NCBI GenBank assembly: GCA_020722815.1
Contig: DYKB01000007.1
Span: 65,825 to 129,824, forward strand
Reading direction: 5' to 3'
Length of the DNA: 64,000 nucleotides
Source of the DNA: Caldithrix sp.
GTDB taxonomy: Bacteria > Zhuqueibacterota > Zhuqueibacteria > Thermofontimicrobiales > Sulfurfontimicrobiaceae
The notes beneath the pieces are model-generated. The model made no database searches, had not been told where the DNA came from, and worked only from the letters and a program-made list of their open reading frames with translations. Of this stretch, positions 8,219 through 17,413 are shown piece by piece (within the stretch, counting starts at the first letter, position 1; each line of letters opens with the position of its first letter). A program made the position numbers and the translations under genes.

Positions 8219-9412
8219 TTACTTTTGTTTTCGGTAAATTAAATATCCAGCCGCTCCCCAACTGAGAATCGCGGTTGTTGCAGATAAAATTCGCCACTGC
8301 TTTGGTTTGGCAATGACTTCGATGACATTGGGGCGTTTCGGTAAACCAGAATAACCAATACCACTCACCGCTTCATCAACTGCGACAACCGCATATTCCA
8401 CACCTGGCGGCTTCACATAAATTCCTGGAATTTTTCCCTGATATATTGTACTCCCAAATGAATTCAGGGTTCGAACTTGCCAGCTTTTTTCACCTTTAGT
8501 TCGATACAATGCGGCAACGACACGCACCTCTTTATTCTCGATGACATTTACGGTTAAATTAATATCACGTCCTTCTTCCGCTATGCGTACGGGATGATGC
8601 ACCACGTACGGGGGATCCTTATCTTCTCCTTGATCCGCGGAATCGGCTTTCATGTCCATCATTCGGGCTAGACGATCACCTTCCTGTAAGTCCGGTTTAC
8701 CATCGTGATCAAGATAACCATCGGCATCCTCCGGCGTTCTGAGATCCAAATCCAATAAATCAGGAACCCCATCAGAATCCATATCCCCTTTTGTACTGGT
8801 TTTAAAATAGTAAGTTAACCCCCCATAGATATCAATAACCTGGTCAGTTTCATCTCCCGAATAATCCTGATCCAGCATGTCAGAAAAAGAATATCGATAG
8901 GTGAGTCCAATACTCAGGGTCAGATTCCGTTTTTGGTTTAGAATAAATTCAAGTCCACCACCCGTTTTTACGAACGAGTCAATTCCTTCCTGCGTCTTTG
9001 AAGTTGTTTTATCAATAATTCGAAGCCCATTCCGAGTTGAATTCCAATACACACCACCGCCACCGATTAAAACGTAGGGATTTACTTTTCCCAGGGGAAG
9101 AAAATTAAAAGTTAAATCAAGTTCAAAAGGCATAATCGCGGTTTTAAATGATTTATCCGCTTTATCTTTTAGCTCTCCCCAGCCAAACTCAGTACCAATT
9201 GATAAAAAGGCATTTGGATTAAACTTTACATGCCCATAGACTAAAGGACCTAAGGCAGGATTTTGAATATCACTCTCAAATTGAGTAATACCAGCGCGAA
9301 AACCAACGCCTAAAGTGCCTTTATCGCCACCGGCCTCGCTTGTGCGCCACAGGCTAACCATTGCAAATATGATCGCCCAAGCTATCCTTGCTTTTTTCAA
9401 CTCTGCCTCCAT
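8219..9412 (-). CDS. Outer-membrane beta-barrel-like protein with calcium-binding (TSP3-like) repeats
   Basis: A signal peptide is followed by about 180 residues that read like an eight-stranded barrel, with alternating hydrophobic residues and aromatic strand ends (NPYVLIGGGGVYW, LTYRYSFSD). Next comes an aspartate-rich segment of thrombospondin type-3 style (DMDSDGVPDLLDLD, LDHDGKPDL), then about 110 residues of beta-sandwich-like sequence. A hydrophobic helix and the basic tail YRKQK close the protein. A C-terminal helix is odd for a pure outer-membrane protein. A porin-like or envelope-bridging protein is possible. I cannot assign a function. Confidence 0.7.
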   Translation of the reverse strand: MEAELKKARIAWAIIFAMVSLWRTSEAGGDKGTLGVGFRAGITQFESDIQNPALGPLVYGHVKFNPNAFLSIGTEFGWGELKDKADKSFKTAIMPFELDLTFNFLPLGKVNPYVLIGGGGVYWNSTRNGLRIIDKTTSKTQEGIDSFVKTGGGLEFILNQKRNLTLSIGLTYRYSFSDMLDQDYSGDETDQVIDIYGGLTYYFKTSTKGDMDSDGVPDLLDLDLRTPEDADGYLDHDGKPDLQEGDRLARMMDMKADSADQGEDKDPPYVVHHPVRIAEEGRDINLTVNVIENKEVRVVAALYRTKGEKSWQVRTLNSFGSTIYQGKIPGIYVKPPGVEYAVVAVDEAVSGIGYSGLPKRPNVIEVIAKPKQWRILSATTAILSWGAAGYLIYRKQK

Positions 9413-9499
9413 CTCTAATTAATAGATTTTTTAGGAACTTACTGATTGAAAGTAACTAACTTTCATTAAAAAGTCAAGTAATTTTTTTGAAAAGATTTA

Positions 9500-10306
9500 T
9501 TAATTTTTATTTTGGTTAAAATTTAGGAATGCCAACCCCGCAATTCCTGTTAATAACATCAACAGACTTATTCCCTGATTAACGGTGATTCCCAGATTCC
9601 CAATCATTGCTGAATTTTCATAATATCTTACAAAGTCTACTAAAAACCGGGAAATTCCATACAGAATAAAAAAGAGGAAAAACAATGTCCCGTCCCGTTT
9701 TTTAAAGCGATCAACAAAGAGTAAAATACCAAGAATAAGCAATCCATAAGCTGATGAATATATTTGAGTTGGGTGAATGGGAACATTTAAATATTCCGGT
9801 AAACAGGCCGAATAGGGATTGGTAAAGGTAACCCCCCACGGCAAATCGGTGGGTAAACCATGGCAGCATCCATTTAAAAAACAGCCAATTCTGGTTAAAA
9901 AAATACCCAATCCCACCGAAGGAATCATTACATCACATGTTTTTAAAACAGGTAGTTTTTTGACTCTAAAATATATTACCGCGACAATGATGGCCAATAC
10001 AACACCACCGAGCATGGTTAATCCAGCAATCCCAATCCGCCCTGAACTTTGAAAAGGATTGATGGTATCCATCCAGTGCCCCCGAAATTCTTCGACATGG
10101 TAGATTACATATAGAAATCGGGAACCGATTATAGCTGAAATAACGATCCAGACGGATAAATCCATAATTTTTTCAGGAGCAATTCCAACTTTTTTGGCGC
10201 GATAGGTAGCCAGCAGGATCCCGAATAGAAATGATAGCGCTAGCATTAAACCATACCCATGAATCGCAAAACGAGATGATTCAGACCCCAGAATAATTGG
10301 ATGCAT
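9500..10306 (-). CDS. lgt: Prolipoprotein diacylglyceryl transferase
   Basis: Lgt transfers diacylglycerol from phosphatidylglycerol to the lipobox cysteine of prelipoproteins in the inner membrane. HGYG (residues 16-19), the signature RIGCFLNGCCHG (about 139-150) and HPTQIYSS are all present, with about seven membrane helices in 268 residues. The reading frame runs open to 10498, but that extension would overlap rodA. The ATG at 10306 has AAAGGA placed correctly upstream and gives the conserved start MHPIILG. It follows rodA by 17 bases in the cell-shape operon. The cysteine-rich form of the signature differs from the E. coli asparagine-rich form. Confidence 0.93.
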   Translation of the reverse strand: MHPIILGSESSRFAIHGYGLMLALSFLFGILLATYRAKKVGIAPEKIMDLSVWIVISAIIGSRFLYVIYHVEEFRGHWMDTINPFQSSGRIGIAGLTMLGGVVLAIIVAVIYFRVKKLPVLKTCDVMIPSVGLGIFLTRIGCFLNGCCHGLPTDLPWGVTFTNPYSACLPEYLNVPIHPTQIYSSAYGLLILGILLFVDRFKKRDGTLFFLFFILYGISRFLVDFVRYYENSAMIGNLGITVNQGISLLMLLTGIAGLAFLNFNQNKN

Positions 10307-10323
10307 TATTAATCCTTTCAAAT

Positions 10324-11553
10324 TTAAAATTTTAATTGACTTCGCGAAATATTTAACATAAATCCCAGGAAGATTAAACAAACAACTAAAAATGATCCCC
10401 CATAACTCATCAAGGGCAATGGAAGACCGGTGACGGGCATTATTCCAATCGTCATCCCGATATTGATCAGGATATGAAAAATCAAAATAGCGGCACATCC
10501 GATTGTTAAAATACTTGAAAAGCGATCAGTTGATTTTTCAGCAATTCGTAATGCCTTATAAATTAAGAAAAAATATAATGCCAATACAACCACGACCCCA
10601 ATCAGGCCAAATTCTTCGCCCCAGACTGAAAGAATGAAATCCGTATGTTGGGCGGGTAAAAATCGCAATTTCGTCTGTGTCCCTTTCAAAAAACCTTTTC
10701 CCCAAAATCCTCCGGATCCAATAGCCACCATCGATTGGATCACCTGATAATCTACCCCTTTGGGGTCCAGTTCAAATCCCAGGAAGGAGAAAATTCGTTT
10801 TTGTTGGTAAGAATGCAATTGATTCCATAAAAAGGGTGTCAAAATTCCAACACTGACATTTAATATGAAATTGATAATAAAAATTTTAATTCCTCGCTGC
10901 GATAAAAAAAGGATAGCAGTAATAAAAAGCATCGTACAGAAGAACGCGTAAAAATTAAACGCCGCAATCAAACTTACAATCGGAGCGATTAAAATAAAAA
11001 TTTTAAATGGAGATAATCCTGCCCAGTAGATAACGGGGAAGAATACCATCAAAAATATTAACGAAGTACTTAAATCCGGCTGTTTCATAATAATAGTCGC
11101 CGGTATGGCGGTTATTAAAAAAGAAAGAAAAATTGTTTTTGCCTGATTTATTTCCTTTTCACTTCGATCTGCCAGAAAACGCGCCAGCGCTAGCAGCATT
11201 CCAATTTTAGCGAGCTCAGATGGCTGTAAATTCAAATGTCCCCATGTCAGCCAGCGTTCAGAGCCAGCTCCATGTCCGATAAGCAGGACTAAAATTAATC
11301 CAATGAGGCTAAGCGCATATATAGTGTAAGCAAAATAGTAAAAATTCCGAATTTCAATTGAATTAATCAGCCAGATCATTCCGATGCCAAATAGAAGCCA
11401 CCAAATTTGCCGAAGGAAATTTGCCTTAAATGGTGTTGCTGTCACCTGATAGGTCGCACTATAAAGGGCGATCAGTCCAATTATAAGCAGTAGAACGCCT
11501 GAAATAATAAAGCCCAAATCAAAATGAAGCGTAATACGACGAATATAATTCAT
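10324..11553 (-). CDS. rodA: Rod-shape SEDS glycosyltransferase RodA
   Basis: This SEDS-family membrane protein of 409 residues polymerises lipid II during cell elongation and works with PBP2, encoded just upstream. There are about ten membrane helices. Family motifs include NLQPSELAKIG near the middle, KQPDLSTSL, and the C-terminal GLPLPLMSYGGS, which together are diagnostic for FtsW/RodA. The position directly after mrdA in an mre cluster supports RodA over FtsW. AGGAAG lies about ten bases before the ATG. Confidence 0.95.
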   Translation of the reverse strand: MNYIRRITLHFDLGFIISGVLLLIIGLIALYSATYQVTATPFKANFLRQIWWLLFGIGMIWLINSIEIRNFYYFAYTIYALSLIGLILVLLIGHGAGSERWLTWGHLNLQPSELAKIGMLLALARFLADRSEKEINQAKTIFLSFLITAIPATIIMKQPDLSTSLIFLMVFFPVIYWAGLSPFKIFILIAPIVSLIAAFNFYAFFCTMLFITAILFLSQRGIKIFIINFILNVSVGILTPFLWNQLHSYQQKRIFSFLGFELDPKGVDYQVIQSMVAIGSGGFWGKGFLKGTQTKLRFLPAQHTDFILSVWGEEFGLIGVVVVLALYFFLIYKALRIAEKSTDRFSSILTIGCAAILIFHILINIGMTIGIMPVTGLPLPLMSYGGSFLVVCLIFLGFMLNISRSQLKF

Positions 11554-11571
11554 GATGTGATGACTTCCTGT

Positions 11572-13344
11572 TCAATCCTTAATTAACCCGGCAAAATAGG
11601 TTGATAATATTTTTTGGGCTACTGGAACAGCTGCGCCGCTGCCAGTCCCACCATTTTCGATAAAAAAGCAAAATGCGATTTCCGGATTTTGATAAGGTGC
11701 AAACCCAATAAACCAGGCATGCGGCTCACCATGGGGATTTTCAGCCGTTCCTGTTTTACCTGCGGCCAGAATCCCAATTGAAGAGAGAAAACGACCAGTG
11801 CCATGTGATCCATGAACGACACGATACATGCCATTTTTAACAATTTGAAAATTTTTTCTGGATATGCCAGTGATTTCCAGTGGAACAATCCCGCGAATAT
11901 TTTCCTTGCCTGAAGTTGCATTTTGAATACTTTTAACGAGGTGAGGTTGATAATAAGTTCCCTCATTGGCAATAATCATTGCCAGAACTGCCATCTGAAT
12001 GGGGGTGACCAATAGATCTCCCTGGCCAACTGCCAGATTCAGGAGTTGTCCTTTTGTCCAGCCACGACGACCATATTTTCGGTTCATAAAATCATTATCC
12101 GGTACCAGACCACAATTTTCGCCGGGCAGGTCAATCCCTGTTGATTTACCAAAGCCAAGCATTTTCCCATAACGACTCCAGGCGGAAAAAGGCACTTTGA
12201 GCATCAATTGATAAAAATAGACATTACAAGACTGTTCGATTGCATTCAATAAATCCATTTCACCATGTCCGCCAGCTTTCCAGCAATTGAAACGCTTCGT
12301 CCCCAGGGTGTAGGAGCCATTACAGGTGATTTTCCAATCCAAATCCACCTTGTTTTCCTGCAAGGCGGTCAATGCCAGTACCAGTTTATAGGTCGAACCC
12401 GGTGGAAAAAAACTTTGTAGCATCCGATGGTAAAGGGGATGGCCCTGATCTGTGGCTAATTTTTCCCAGGTTTCCAAAGGGCGAGGTCTTGCAAAAAAAG
12501 AGGGATCATAATCCGGTTTGCTGGTAATGGCAAGAATTTCTCCCGTCTTGACATTCAGGACGATCCCGCCCCCTTTCATTCCTTCAAGCTCTTGCTCCAG
12601 CTTGATTTGCAACGCTTTATCCAAAGTTAAAATGATGTGATTGCCCGGTACGGCGGGAACGTTTCCTTTTTCAATGATATCACGAATTTTTCGGCCAAAG
12701 GCATCCACTTCAATGTAATAAACACCATTGTTACCCCTGAATTCATCCTCAAACGCTTTTTCGAGCCCCTGCTTTCCGATAATATCTCCTGGATTATATC
12801 CATTTGTTGACGACTCGGTTAATTCTTCCGATGAAATTTCTCCGAGATAGCCAAAAATATGTGGTGCTTTGACCCCTGAAGGATAGGCCCGCCGGGGTTC
12901 CACATGGTATTCGACACCGGGCAGTTGCAATTTTAGTTCCTCAATGGCCGAAAGTGTCTGAAAATCCACGTGGCGTTTTAGTTTAATCGGCTGAAATACG
13001 CCCCACCGGGGTTCTAAAATTTTCGATTTTATCTCCTGAACTGGCATTGAAAGAATGTTACTTAACAAAGTAAAGACCGAATCGGCATTCTGCAAATCAT
13101 ACGGAATTCCATAAACGGAATAGGCCGGAAAATTATCTACCAATACTTCCCGGTTCTGATCTAAAATCAAGCCGCGTGTTGCCGGGACCACTATCGTACG
13201 CACGCTGTTTTTTTCTGATTCATGATGGTAGTAGTCCTGGAGATAAATTTGCAAATAGACAAATCGTAACAGCAATATACTGAATATCGCAATTAAGAAT
13301 ATTTCCAGAATCTGTCGTTTGTTTTTTCGTTCGAGTTCACTCAT
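11572..13344 (-). CDS. mrdA: Penicillin-binding protein 2 (elongation transpeptidase)
   Basis: The 590-residue class B PBP has an N-terminal membrane anchor (about residues 12-32), a pedestal region with RGLILDQNREVLVDN, and a transpeptidase domain. The catalytic SxxK is in PGSTYKL (near residue 320), SxN is in QSCN (near 370) and KTG is in AGKTGTAENP (near 530). It crosslinks peptidoglycan during elongation in the periplasm. It lies 18 bases before rodA and 30 bases after mreD. Confidence 0.95.
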   Translation of the reverse strand: MSELERKNKRQILEIFLIAIFSILLLRFVYLQIYLQDYYHHESEKNSVRTIVVPATRGLILDQNREVLVDNFPAYSVYGIPYDLQNADSVFTLLSNILSMPVQEIKSKILEPRWGVFQPIKLKRHVDFQTLSAIEELKLQLPGVEYHVEPRRAYPSGVKAPHIFGYLGEISSEELTESSTNGYNPGDIIGKQGLEKAFEDEFRGNNGVYYIEVDAFGRKIRDIIEKGNVPAVPGNHIILTLDKALQIKLEQELEGMKGGGIVLNVKTGEILAITSKPDYDPSFFARPRPLETWEKLATDQGHPLYHRMLQSFFPPGSTYKLVLALTALQENKVDLDWKITCNGSYTLGTKRFNCWKAGGHGEMDLLNAIEQSCNVYFYQLMLKVPFSAWSRYGKMLGFGKSTGIDLPGENCGLVPDNDFMNRKYGRRGWTKGQLLNLAVGQGDLLVTPIQMAVLAMIIANEGTYYQPHLVKSIQNATSGKENIRGIVPLEITGISRKNFQIVKNGMYRVVHGSHGTGRFLSSIGILAAGKTGTAENPHGEPHAWFIGFAPYQNPEIAFCFFIENGGTGSGAAVPVAQKILSTYFAGLIKD

Positions 13345-13374
13345 TGTTGTAAAGACACATTCATCATAAGTATC

Positions 13375-13848
13375 TTATTGCATTTCATATCTTCTGGGAA
13401 CCAAACTATAAAAAATGATACCGATTATAAAGGTATAAAATGAAGATGGAATGATGTAAAAAAATATGCGATGAAAAAAGCCGATGCCAGTACCCAAATA
13501 GATATTAAAATAAATAAAATCATGTATAAAACTATTGATTCCCAGATTCAATAAAAACCAGAATGATTTTTGGGTTTTACTTTGTTGTGAAATCAGGCCA
13601 GCAATAAATCCTGTGACGGATTTACCGAGTGCTGAAAGTCCAAAAAAATGAACCAGATATACATCCTGAAAAAGACCGGCAAAAAAGCCAACAATTGTTC
13701 CGTAAGCCTGACCCTCATGTTGGGCAAACCAGACGACAAAAATTAGTAAAAAATCAGGACGAATTTGCTTTATTTCAATCAGGTCTGTTAATATCAATTG
13801 CAAGAATAAGCAGATGATATACAGGAAAATATAATAGGCAGCTTTCAT
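13375..13848 (-). CDS. mreD: Rod-shape-determining protein MreD
   Basis: MreD is a small inner-membrane protein of the elongasome. The 157-residue sequence is strongly hydrophobic with five or six helices, and contains the family-like segment IRPDFLLIFVVWFAQHEG, in which the RPD motif sits between helices. It overlaps the end of mreC by four bases, which implies translational coupling. The family diverges quickly, so the assignment depends on both the RPD segment and the gene order mreB-mreC-mreD-mrdA. Confidence 0.92.
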   Translation of the reverse strand: MKAAYYIFLYIICLFLQLILTDLIEIKQIRPDFLLIFVVWFAQHEGQAYGTIVGFFAGLFQDVYLVHFFGLSALGKSVTGFIAGLISQQSKTQKSFWFLLNLGINSFIHDFIYFNIYLGTGIGFFHRIFFYIIPSSFYTFIIGIIFYSLVPRRYEMQ

Positions 13849-14636
13849 TCTTCAAACACATTGTTTTGAACAGGAGTTAGTATGACTAAAACCTCTTCTA
13901 TTTTTTTGAAATCAACAGCGGGCGTTATGAATATCTCTTTAAAGAGCCCATCCGGATGGTTGGCAATTGAAACAACCTTTCCCAACAAGATACCTTTCGG
14001 AAAAATTGAACTGTATCCCGAGGTCACAATCAAATCATTTAGCTGGACGTCCGCCCGTTGATGGATTCCCAAGAGACTGCAGATCCCTTCCTTTTCCCAG
14101 CTTAAAATGCCGTTGATGCGCGAACGCTGTATCCTGGCGCTCACGCGAAAGTTAGGATCGGGCAGAATATGTACCAAAGCATAATTTTTACCGACAGTAA
14201 AAATTTTTCCAATGAGCCCTTCGTCATTCACAACGGGCATATTTCGCTTAATGCCATGAATTTGACCGCGATTGATGACAATTGTATTAACATTTCTTGT
14301 AAGCCCTTTACTCAATACCGATGCTGTCACCAGGTCATATTCGTGTTCCATTTTAAACTTCAATAACGCTTTTAAACGATCATTTTCATAGAGCGCATCA
14401 CGTGCTTCAATTAACTTTAATGAATAAATAGCGTTTTGTTTCAATAATCTTTCATTCTCGGCTTTGAGTGTTTTAATTTGCTTTATATTATGAACCTGTT
14501 TTTGTAACCAGCCGGTTCCATCCAGGACACTCATTCGAAAAGTTTGAATTTGTTTGTTTTCGTTGGAATAAATGAGAATGAGAGATATGGTGATTGTAAA
14601 AAATAAAGCAATATAATCTTTATACGAAGTATTCAA
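13845..14636 (-). CDS. mreC: Rod-shape-determining protein MreC
   Basis: MreC is a bitopic periplasmic scaffold that contacts PBP2 and MreB. The protein has one N-terminal helix (about 9-24), a coiled coil (QIKTLKAENERLLKQNA) and two beta-barrel domains with family-like segments such as VINRGQIHGIKRNMPVVNDEGLIGK and VTSGYSSIFPKGILLGKV. At 263 residues it is of normal length. The gap to mreB is about 100 bases, longer than the others in this operon. Confidence 0.93.
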   Translation of the reverse strand: MNTSYKDYIALFFTITISLILIYSNENKQIQTFRMSVLDGTGWLQKQVHNIKQIKTLKAENERLLKQNAIYSLKLIEARDALYENDRLKALLKFKMEHEYDLVTASVLSKGLTRNVNTIVINRGQIHGIKRNMPVVNDEGLIGKIFTVGKNYALVHILPDPNFRVSARIQRSRINGILSWEKEGICSLLGIHQRADVQLNDLIVTSGYSSIFPKGILLGKVVSIANHPDGLFKEIFITPAVDFKKIEEVLVILTPVQNNVFEE

Positions 14637-14737
14637 AATTATCTAAACCTGCTTAACTTATTTCTGTTTGCATATCTGGTATCGTGAAAGCATAAAAGAC
14701 TTATCAATCATGCTTTGTGAAAAAACGTCAATTAATT

Positions 14738-16009
14738 TCAATAATATTCTCTCTTGACCTGTGATAAAATTTTTTGATAATTATTCAAATTTTCAAGTAC
14801 TTTTCCAACTCCTTTTACTACTGCCAACAGGGCATCATCCACCAGATAGACTGGCAGATCGGTCTCATCTTTTATCCGGGCATCAAGGCCCTTCAGGAGG
14901 CCGCCACCGCCACTTAGAATGATTCCGCGATCCAGGATATCCGCCGCCAGTTCCGGGGGCGTTTTTTCCAGGCATTGCAGCACTGCCTGAACAATCATAT
15001 CCACGGATTCGGATAGGGCTTCCTGTACTTCAAGGGTATTAATGACAATTGTTCGGGGGATGCCACTAATTAAATCCCGTCCCTTTATTGGCATTGAATT
15101 CACTTCCTGATCGGTACCAACGAGTGTGAGTGCTTTTGCCAATTTTTCAGCTAACAGAGGTGAGATGATAAGGTTATATTTTTTCTTAATATAAAGGAAA
15201 ATAAACTCGGCAGTCTGCTTTTTATTTTTTCTATCCAGTGTATCGGGTAAGTTTTCCAGTATTTCCGTAGCGGATAATTTTATCCCCCGGATGCTTTCAG
15301 AACCGACTTCTTTGCCATCGATCTGTCTTGGGCCTTTCCAGACGTATGGTGATGCGGATCCAATGTGACATTTAACATATTCAGCTGTATTTTCACCAAT
15401 CAGGATGTTGTATTTCTTTTTGCAATATTGAATAATTGATTCGGTCATTTCATCCCCCGCCACCCGGATCGAATTGCTGGAAACAATGCCGGCAAGGGCA
15501 ATTACAGCAATCTCTGTTGTTCCACCACCGATATCAATGACCATATTCCCAACGGGTTGTTCGATGGGCAGGCCAACGCCAATTGCAGCCGCCATGGGTT
15601 CGCTGACCAGATAGACTTCACGGGCACCAACATGTTCCGCCGAATCACGCACCGCCCGTTTTTCCACTTCGGTGATTCCCGAGGGAATTGAAATGGCGAT
15701 ACGAGGCCTCAATGACCAGCCGGAACGTGCTTTTCGAATAAAATGTCGAATCATTTGCTCGGCCAGCTCGAAATCGGCAATCACCCCATCCTTCATGGGA
15801 CGAACCGTTATAATTTCACCCGGTGTCCGGCCAAGCATCTCTTTTGCCTCGTTTCCAAACGCGACAATTTCCTGCGTTGCTTTACGGATTGCCACAATGG
15901 AAGGTTCATTCACGACAATGCCGCGATTTCGGACAAAAACCAGCGTATTCGCCGTACCGAGGTCAATGGCAATATCGCTGCTAAAAAAATTTTTCAGTGA
16001 AAGAAACAT
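14738..16009 (-). CDS. mreB: Actin-like cell-shape protein MreB with an internal duplication
   Basis: MreB forms membrane-bound filaments that steer wall synthesis. The phosphate loops are intact: IDLGTANTLVF (residues 15-25), DIGGGTTEIAV (159-169) and LSGGGGLLKG near 365-374. A short amphipathic N-terminus (MFLSLKNFFSS) could bind the membrane. The protein is 423 residues, about 75 longer than usual. Residues 191-260 and 269-338 align with each other at a constant offset of 78: KKKYNILI with KKKYNLII, and the GKEV...RGIKLSATEILENL block with the GRDL...RTIVINTLEVQEAL block. The first half of copy 1 and the last half of copy 2 look canonical. This would give two subdomain IIB-like units. Confidence 0.93.
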   Translation of the reverse strand: MFLSLKNFFSSDIAIDLGTANTLVFVRNRGIVVNEPSIVAIRKATQEIVAFGNEAKEMLGRTPGEIITVRPMKDGVIADFELAEQMIRHFIRKARSGWSLRPRIAISIPSGITEVEKRAVRDSAEHVGAREVYLVSEPMAAAIGVGLPIEQPVGNMVIDIGGGTTEIAVIALAGIVSSNSIRVAGDEMTESIIQYCKKKYNILIGENTAEYVKCHIGSASPYVWKGPRQIDGKEVGSESIRGIKLSATEILENLPDTLDRKNKKQTAEFIFLYIKKKYNLIISPLLAEKLAKALTLVGTDQEVNSMPIKGRDLISGIPRTIVINTLEVQEALSESVDMIVQAVLQCLEKTPPELAADILDRGIILSGGGGLLKGLDARIKDETDLPVYLVDDALLAVVKGVGKVLENLNNYQKILSQVKREYY

Positions 16010-16050
16010 TCTTTCCTCTTTTTGAAAAATCCTGCCGGTGACTCAATTTC

Positions 16051-16707
16051 CTATTTAAGAAGCGTTGAATCATCTAATTGAATATCGAGAATGGGATATT
16101 GTAAATATCCCGGGGCATCGTAGTGCCACCATTCAGAAGAAATGCCCCTGAATCCCTCTGCTGTCATGGAATCGATTAAGATTTTTCGGTTTTTTCGGGC
16201 GGCCGGTGAGACATCCGGAAAATCCGGTGCGGCACGTCTGGAAAAGTCATCAAATTGGGTGGGCATTTCCAGCTCATTGCCCAACGAATCCACTAATGTT
16301 ACATCAACCGCTGCCCCCCGATTGTGGCGTGAACCTTTATCCGGTGGAGCCACATATCGTGGATCCGGACAAAATTCCCAAAATTTCCGCTGTACGGACA
16401 GGGGGCGATATGCATCCCAGACCTTTAATCCCAAACCGATTTTATTCAAGCGTTTCTGAACACGAATCAATCGCTCAGCAACACTCTTTCGTAAGAGACA
16501 ACGAGCACAATTGTAGACTTTTTTCCCAAGAAAATTATCTGTTGTCGCATATTTCAAATCGATAATGATTGTTGAATCCAGTTTTGTCAGATCAACTAAC
16601 GGTTCTGTTTCTTTTGCGCTGGAAAGATTTGGTAAGAAGAACCAAAGCGTCAGCAAGAAAAGAAATAGTTTATACTGAATTTTGAAGAAATCTCTCCTGG
16701 TTCCCAT
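16051..16707 (-). CDS. D-alanyl-D-alanine dipeptidase, VanX/DdpX-like
   Basis: This M15D zinc peptidase cleaves D-Ala-D-Ala dipeptide. A signal peptide (LFLFLLTLWFFLPNLSSA) suggests export to the periplasm. The segments VWDAYRPLSVQ (conserved arginine), GSRHNRGAAVDVTL (zinc ligands H and D) and SEWWHYDAPG (catalytic E and zinc ligand H) match the family. As a periplasmic form it more likely recycles wall material than confers glycopeptide resistance; no vanHA or vanRS genes are near. It lies 41 bases upstream of mreB on the same strand. Confidence 0.9.
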   Translation of the reverse strand: MGTRRDFFKIQYKLFLFLLTLWFFLPNLSSAKETEPLVDLTKLDSTIIIDLKYATTDNFLGKKVYNCARCLLRKSVAERLIRVQKRLNKIGLGLKVWDAYRPLSVQRKFWEFCPDPRYVAPPDKGSRHNRGAAVDVTLVDSLGNELEMPTQFDDFSRRAAPDFPDVSPAARKNRKILIDSMTAEGFRGISSEWWHYDAPGYLQYPILDIQLDDSTLLK

Positions 16708-16762
16708 GCGAAAGTCCTTTATTGTCTGAGTATAAATTTTTGATATATTTTAATTATGAAAT

Positions 16763-17386
16763 TCATTTAATCAGCGTGCTGCGCCCAATAACTTCAACGC
16801 GTTCTTCGGCAAATAGCTGAAGTGCGGCTGAAAAAATAACATGCTCAACTTTTAAAACGCGCTCAGCCAGTGATTCCGGCGTATCCCCTGCCAGTACTGG
16901 TACGCACTGTTGGGCAACGATTGGACCCTGATCATACGCTTCATTCACCAGGTGAACCGTTACGCCGGATACTTTACAACCATGATCCAAGACAGCTTTA
17001 TGAACAAAATGACCATACATCCCTTTGCCGCCAAATGATGGTAATAATGCCGGATGGATATTGATTATTCGGTTCCGAAAGACACGAACAATTTCGGGGC
17101 TCAATAATTTCATGTAGCCGGCCAGCACAATGAAATTGACCGCGTATTGCTCAAGTATTCCGAGAAATGCCTGGACATAAGCTTCTTTGGTATCGAATTG
17201 GTTCCGCTCCAGGTGGACTGCGGGTAAATTTTGTGAACGTGCAAAATCAAGAGCTCCGGCGTCAGCATTATTGCTGATAACGACCTGAACTTGTGCGTGT
17301 AGCTTGCCCGCCTGGATTGAATTCCAGATCGCCTGGAAATTTGAACCACGGCCAGACGCCAGTATTCCTAATTTTAATAATTTCAT
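16763..17386 (-). CDS. purN: Phosphoribosylglycinamide formyltransferase
   Basis: PurN transfers a formyl group from 10-formyl-THF to GAR in purine synthesis. GRGSNFQAI near the N-terminus binds phosphate. The catalytic Asn-His-Asp set is visible in INIHPALLPSF and VTVHLVNEAYDQGPIV. At 207 residues it has the normal length. purF lies about 9 kb away on the same strand, so the purine genes are scattered. It sits 55 bases before the VanX-like gene and may be co-transcribed with it. Confidence 0.95.
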   Translation of the reverse strand: MKLLKLGILASGRGSNFQAIWNSIQAGKLHAQVQVVISNNADAGALDFARSQNLPAVHLERNQFDTKEAYVQAFLGILEQYAVNFIVLAGYMKLLSPEIVRVFRNRIINIHPALLPSFGGKGMYGHFVHKAVLDHGCKVSGVTVHLVNEAYDQGPIVAQQCVPVLAGDTPESLAERVLKVEHVIFSAALQLFAEERVEVIGRSTLIK

Positions 17387-17413
17387 ATCGTTTTGTCAAT
17401 AAAATTTTTTAAA

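Noticed and set aside
10307..10498. N-terminal extension of lgt
   Set aside because: The extra 64 codons overlap rodA and have no ribosome site; the ATG at 10306 has a good site and the conserved N-terminus.
16051..16707. Possible glycopeptide-resistance cluster
   Set aside because: Only a VanX-like dipeptidase is present, with an export signal; vanH, vanA and the two-component genes are absent, so a recycling role is more likely.
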